Assembly (NCBI GenBank): GCA_016776725.1
Contig: JADHSV010000022.1
Span: forward strand, 1-53,876
Reading direction: 5' to 3'
DNA from: Rhodospirillales bacterium
GTDB taxonomy: Bacteria; Pseudomonadota; Alphaproteobacteria; Rhodospirillales; Shumkoniaceae
DNA: 53,876 nucleotides
The notes below the pieces were generated by a model. It was not told where the DNA came from and ran no database searches. It saw nothing but the letters and a program-made list of their open reading frames with translations. How positions within the stretch are numbered: the stretch's first letter is position 1; each line of letters begins with the position of its first letter. Below are positions 51,219 through 53,876 of this stretch, one piece after another. The translations under genes and the position numbers were made by a program.

Positions 51219-52046
51219 TTGGCTATCGGTGGACAGTTGCGGAACCTTGCGCCGGCGGCGGATGATTGGGCCGACGAAGACCACGCACTTGTCTTCAACC
51301 CTTCCGGCACAGGCGATTTCGTGCTTGCCTGCGAACATGCCAGCAATTTCGTTCCGCCCGAATTCGATCACCTGGGGTTACCCGAGAGCGCGTTCGAGAG
51401 CCATATCGCCTGGGACCCAGGGGCTCTCCAGGTGGCCCAAATAATCTCCGCGGTTCTCGACGCGCCGCTGATCGCGCCAGCGGTTTCCCGGTTGGTTTAT
51501 GATTGCAACCGGCCGCCGACGGTGAAGGACGCGGTGCCTGAAAAAAGCGAAACCTACGACATCCCGGGCAACAAGGGACTCGATTCTAGCGTCCGCCAAG
51601 CCCGGTCCGCCCGGTTCTACACACCTTTCCGCGAAACCCTGGCGGCGACCATCGAGCGGCGGCTCCAAGCCGGCGGTGAGCCGGTCGTCATGACCATCCA
51701 TTCCTTCGTGCCGGTCTATCGCGGTGAAAAGCGCGAGATGGATCTCGGCATCATTCATGACGCCGATTCCCGGCTTGCCGACGCCTACCTCAGGGAGGCC
51801 AGAAGGGATAACGAATACCGGGTTATCAGGAACAAACCCTATAGCCCGGAGGATGGCGTCACCCACACCCTGGCTGTCCACGCCCTTTCGCGCGGCCTGC
51901 TCAACGTGATGATTGAAATCCGCAACGATCTGATCGCGACGGAGGCGGATCAACGGGTGATGGCAAGGCGACTCGCCAGCTATGCGACCAGGGCCGTCGC
52001 AGCAATTACAGGGAACGGCGCTGCGCCGCCGGGGCCTTCAATTTAA
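51219..52046 (+). CDS. N-formylglutamate amidohydrolase family protein
   Basis: Predicted 275 residues from a TTG start eight bases after GGAAGGAG. Conserved segments are FVLACEHASNFVPPEF, HIAWDPGALQVAQ, VSRLVYDCNRP, VVMTIHSFVPVYRG and LLNVMIEIRNDL, with the His and Glu residues of the metal site of the FGase family. Known members hydrolyse N-formyl- or N-acyl-glutamate in histidine degradation, but no hut genes occur here. It precedes the glutamine-synthetase-like ligase by four bases, suggesting a joint role with glutamyl conjugates. Confidence 0.88.
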   Translation: MAIGGQLRNLAPAADDWADEDHALVFNPSGTGDFVLACEHASNFVPPEFDHLGLPESAFESHIAWDPGALQVAQIISAVLDAPLIAPAVSRLVYDCNRPPTVKDAVPEKSETYDIPGNKGLDSSVRQARSARFYTPFRETLAATIERRLQAGGEPVVMTIHSFVPVYRGEKREMDLGIIHDADSRLADAYLREARRDNEYRVIRNKPYSPEDGVTHTLAVHALSRGLLNVMIEIRNDLIATEADQRVMARRLASYATRAVAAITGNGAAPPGPSI

Positions 52047-52050
52047 CAGG

Positions 52051-53433
52051 ATGATGGCGGACACGATGGCAGGAAAACTGAGTTTTGATGAGTTGAAGCA
52101 ATTGGTCGCAAGCGGTGAGATCGATACGGTGATCGCCGCCCAGGTGGACATGCAGGGCCGCCTGATGGGTAAGCGGTTTCAGGCCGAGTATTTCCTCGAC
52201 AGCGCCTGGGAGGAAACGCATAGCTGCAACTATTTGCTGGCCACCGACATGGAGATGAACACGGTCGAGGGCTACAAGTCGACCAGTTGGGAAGCCGGTT
52301 ATGGCGACTACACCATGAAGCCGGACCTGTCGACGATGCGCCGCATCCCTTGGCTGGAAGGTACCGCGTTGGTGCTTTGCGACATGATCGACCATCACAC
52401 CCACGCGGAAGTCCCCCATTCCCCCCGCGCCGTGCTCAAAGCCCAAGTCGCGCGGCTGGAAGCCATGGGCATGAAGGCCATGACAGCCTCCGAACTGGAG
52501 TTCTTCCTGTTCAAGGACAGCTACGACGAAGCGCAGGCCAAAGGCTATCGCGACCTGTCGCTGATTAGTCCCTATAACGAGGATTACCATATCTTCCAGA
52601 CAACCAAGGAAGAGGACGTCATGCGCGCCATCCGCACCGGCCTGCAAGGGGCCGACGTGCCGGTGGAAAATTCAAAAGGCGAGGCCGAAGCAGGGCAGGA
52701 GGAGATCAACGTCCGCTACGCCGATGCCCTGACCATGGCCGACCGCCACGCCATCATCAAAAACGGCTGCAAGGAAATCGCCTGGACCAAGGGACGAGCG
52801 GTCAGTTTCATGGCCAAATGGAATTATAATCGCGCCGGAAGTTCATCTCACGTCCATCAGTCTTTATGGGACATCAATGGTACGCCGCTGTTTTTCGACC
52901 CGGAAGGTCAGTACGGCATGTCGAAAACCATGCGCCACTACATGGCCGGCCTGCTGCGCCATGCCAGCGAGATCACCTATTTCCTCGCCCCTTACATCAA
53001 TTCTTACAAGCGTTTCGCCGTCGGCACTTTCGCGCCGACCAAGGCCATCTGGTCGCTGGACAACCGCACCGCCGGATACCGGGTGTGCGGCGATGGCACC
53101 AGGGCGGTGCGCATCGAATGCCGCGTCGGCGGTGCCGACCTTAATCCCTACCTGGCCATGGCGGCGCTGCTGGCCGCAGGCATGGACGGCATCGAAAACG
53201 AGTTGGAGCTGGAGGAGGAATTCGTCGGCGACGCCTACCACGGCACCGGTATCCGCGAAATACCCAAAACCCTGCGGGCGGCGACGGAAGAGCTGAAAAA
53301 GTCGGCTATGTTGCGAAACGCCATGGGCGACGCGGTCATCGATCATTACGTTCGTGCGGCCCGTTGGGAACAGGAGGATTTTGATCGCAAAGTAACCGAT
53401 TATGAGGTTGCCCGAGGTTTCGAACGTGCCTGA
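52051..53433 (+). CDS. Glutamine-synthetase family gamma-glutamyl ligase (PuuA-like)
   Basis: Predicted 460 residues. The N-terminal beta-grasp part ends with VDMQGRLMGKRF and the catalytic part has TASELEFFLF, AGQEEINVRYADAL, SSSHVHQSLWD and RIECRVGGADLNPYLAMAALLAAG, all glutamine-synthetase signatures. In this branch (GlnT/PuuA/type III-like) the ammonia site often binds an amine, so gamma-glutamylation of an amine is likely. The adenylylation Tyr loop of GlnA is absent. The start at 52051 is best guess; Met at 52054 or 52066 are alternatives. The aldehyde dehydrogenase follows in 21 bases. Confidence 0.9.
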   Translation: MMADTMAGKLSFDELKQLVASGEIDTVIAAQVDMQGRLMGKRFQAEYFLDSAWEETHSCNYLLATDMEMNTVEGYKSTSWEAGYGDYTMKPDLSTMRRIPWLEGTALVLCDMIDHHTHAEVPHSPRAVLKAQVARLEAMGMKAMTASELEFFLFKDSYDEAQAKGYRDLSLISPYNEDYHIFQTTKEEDVMRAIRTGLQGADVPVENSKGEAEAGQEEINVRYADALTMADRHAIIKNGCKEIAWTKGRAVSFMAKWNYNRAGSSSHVHQSLWDINGTPLFFDPEGQYGMSKTMRHYMAGLLRHASEITYFLAPYINSYKRFAVGTFAPTKAIWSLDNRTAGYRVCGDGTRAVRIECRVGGADLNPYLAMAALLAAGMDGIENELELEEEFVGDAYHGTGIREIPKTLRAATEELKKSAMLRNAMGDAVIDHYVRAARWEQEDFDRKVTDYEVARGFERA

Positions 53434-53454
53434 TACAACCAACGAGCATTAAAA

Positions 53455-53876
53455 ATGACCAAGATGATCAAATGTGTTTCGCCCATCGACGGGTCGGTCT
53501 ATGCCGAACGCCCGACGTTGAGCCTCGAACAAGCCCAGGCCGCTGTGGCTCGCGCCAAAGCCGCGCAACTTGGTTGGGCTGCCCGACCCCTGACGGAGCG
53601 CATCGCCCTGGTGAGCGCTGGCGTCGAACGGGTAGGCGCGATGAACGATATCATCGTCGAGGAACTGGCCTGGCAAATGGGACGCCCGGTCCGTTACGGT
53701 GGCGAGTTCGGCGGATTTAGCGAGCGTGCCAATTACATGGCCGATATCGCCGAGGACGCCCTGGCGCCCATCGAAATTTCCGATGATGGCAATTTCAAGC
53801 GCTACATCAAACGCATCCCCCACGGGGCCGTATTCGTCGTGGCGCCGTGGAACTATCCCTATATGACCGCCATTAA
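53455..53876 (+). CDS. Aldehyde dehydrogenase, N-terminal part (3' truncated by window edge)
   Basis: The first 140 residues are present. VSPIDGSVYAERPTLSLEQAQAAV and the later KRIPHGAVFVVAPWNYPYMTA are typical of the NAD(P)+-dependent aldehyde dehydrogenase superfamily; the second covers the start of the cofactor-binding domain. The catalytic Cys and Glu lie beyond the window. In the gamma-glutamyl-amine scheme it would oxidise the aldehyde made by the DAO-type oxidase at 44653. It starts 21 bases after the ligase on the same strand. Confidence 0.9.
   Translation, partial: MTKMIKCVSPIDGSVYAERPTLSLEQAQAAVARAKAAQLGWAARPLTERIALVSAGVERVGAMNDIIVEELAWQMGRPVRYGGEFGGFSERANYMADIAEDALAPIEISDDGNFKRYIKRIPHGAVFVVAPWNYPYMTAI

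Overview
The window reads as chromosomal DNA of an alphaproteobacterium, probably a Rhodospirillales-type sulfur oxidiser or facultative respirer. This is inferred from the moderately high G+C content, the style of the genes, the Sat-AprBA-Qmo set and the polyamine-type ABC transporter. Both ends are cut: the first gene (ABC-F ATPase) lacks its 5' part and the last gene (aldehyde dehydrogenase) lacks its 3' part. No rRNA, tRNA or CRISPR array was seen. No stretch longer than 300 bases lacks a gene; the longest gaps are 3814-4092 and 12458-12678.

Region 1 (1-2547): ABC-F ATPase, a glutathione-transferase-like protein and a DUF924 protein. Region 2 (2647-16838): a dissimilatory sulfur module. 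ATP sulfurylase (sat) is followed by APS reductase (aprBA), a YkgJ-type cysteine-cluster protein and an electron-transfer complex qmoA-qmoB-hdrC-hdrB, in which HdrCB stands where QmoC would be. After a 26-bp perfect inverted repeat come a membrane-tailed FAD protein and a translationally coupled DsrL/GltD-like iron-sulfur flavoprotein, then a SRPBCC protein and a cNMP-binding/PilZ fusion. With no dsrAB in the window the direction (sulfite oxidation or sulfate reduction) is not proven; oxidation is the more likely reading for an alphaproteobacterium.

Region 3 (16841-19504): MarC-type membrane protein, MFS transporter and a TrpF-like TIM-barrel protein. Region 4 (19557-31000): a block of almost exclusively exported proteins around a radical SAM/SPASM enzyme. 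It holds a Gly/Ser-rich secreted protein, a secreted coiled-coil protein with four 19-residue repeats, a membrane protein coupled to the radical SAM gene, two paralogous Tat-signal peptides with conserved cysteines, a VWA/peptidoglycan-binding protein, an OmpA-like protein, a secreted TPR-CHAT protease-like protein and a secreted MORN-repeat protein. This looks like an undescribed peptide-maturation and envelope system and is the main candidate for novelty.

Region 5 (31038-37623): a respiratory operon behind an FNR/DNR-like box. It encodes a 57-residue membrane peptide, a CuA subunit II, a B-type-like heme-copper subunit I whose conserved active-site tyrosine is replaced by glutamine (as expected of NO reductases rather than O2 reductases), CtaB, SCO, a cytochrome b-ferredoxin-MvhD-like fusion and a membrane protein of unknown function. 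A hairpin shared with the convergent HD-GYP gene ends it.

Region 6 (37655-40851): HD-GYP response regulator, FrhB-like iron-sulfur flavoprotein and a decayed IS6-family transposase. Region 7 (40889-end): a catabolic cluster of the gamma-glutamyl-amine (Puu-like) style: three FAD oxidoreductases, a class I glutamine amidotransferase, a spermidine/putrescine-type ABC transporter, an RpiR-family regulator, an N-formylglutamate amidohydrolase-like protein, a glutamine-synthetase-family ligase and an aldehyde dehydrogenase.
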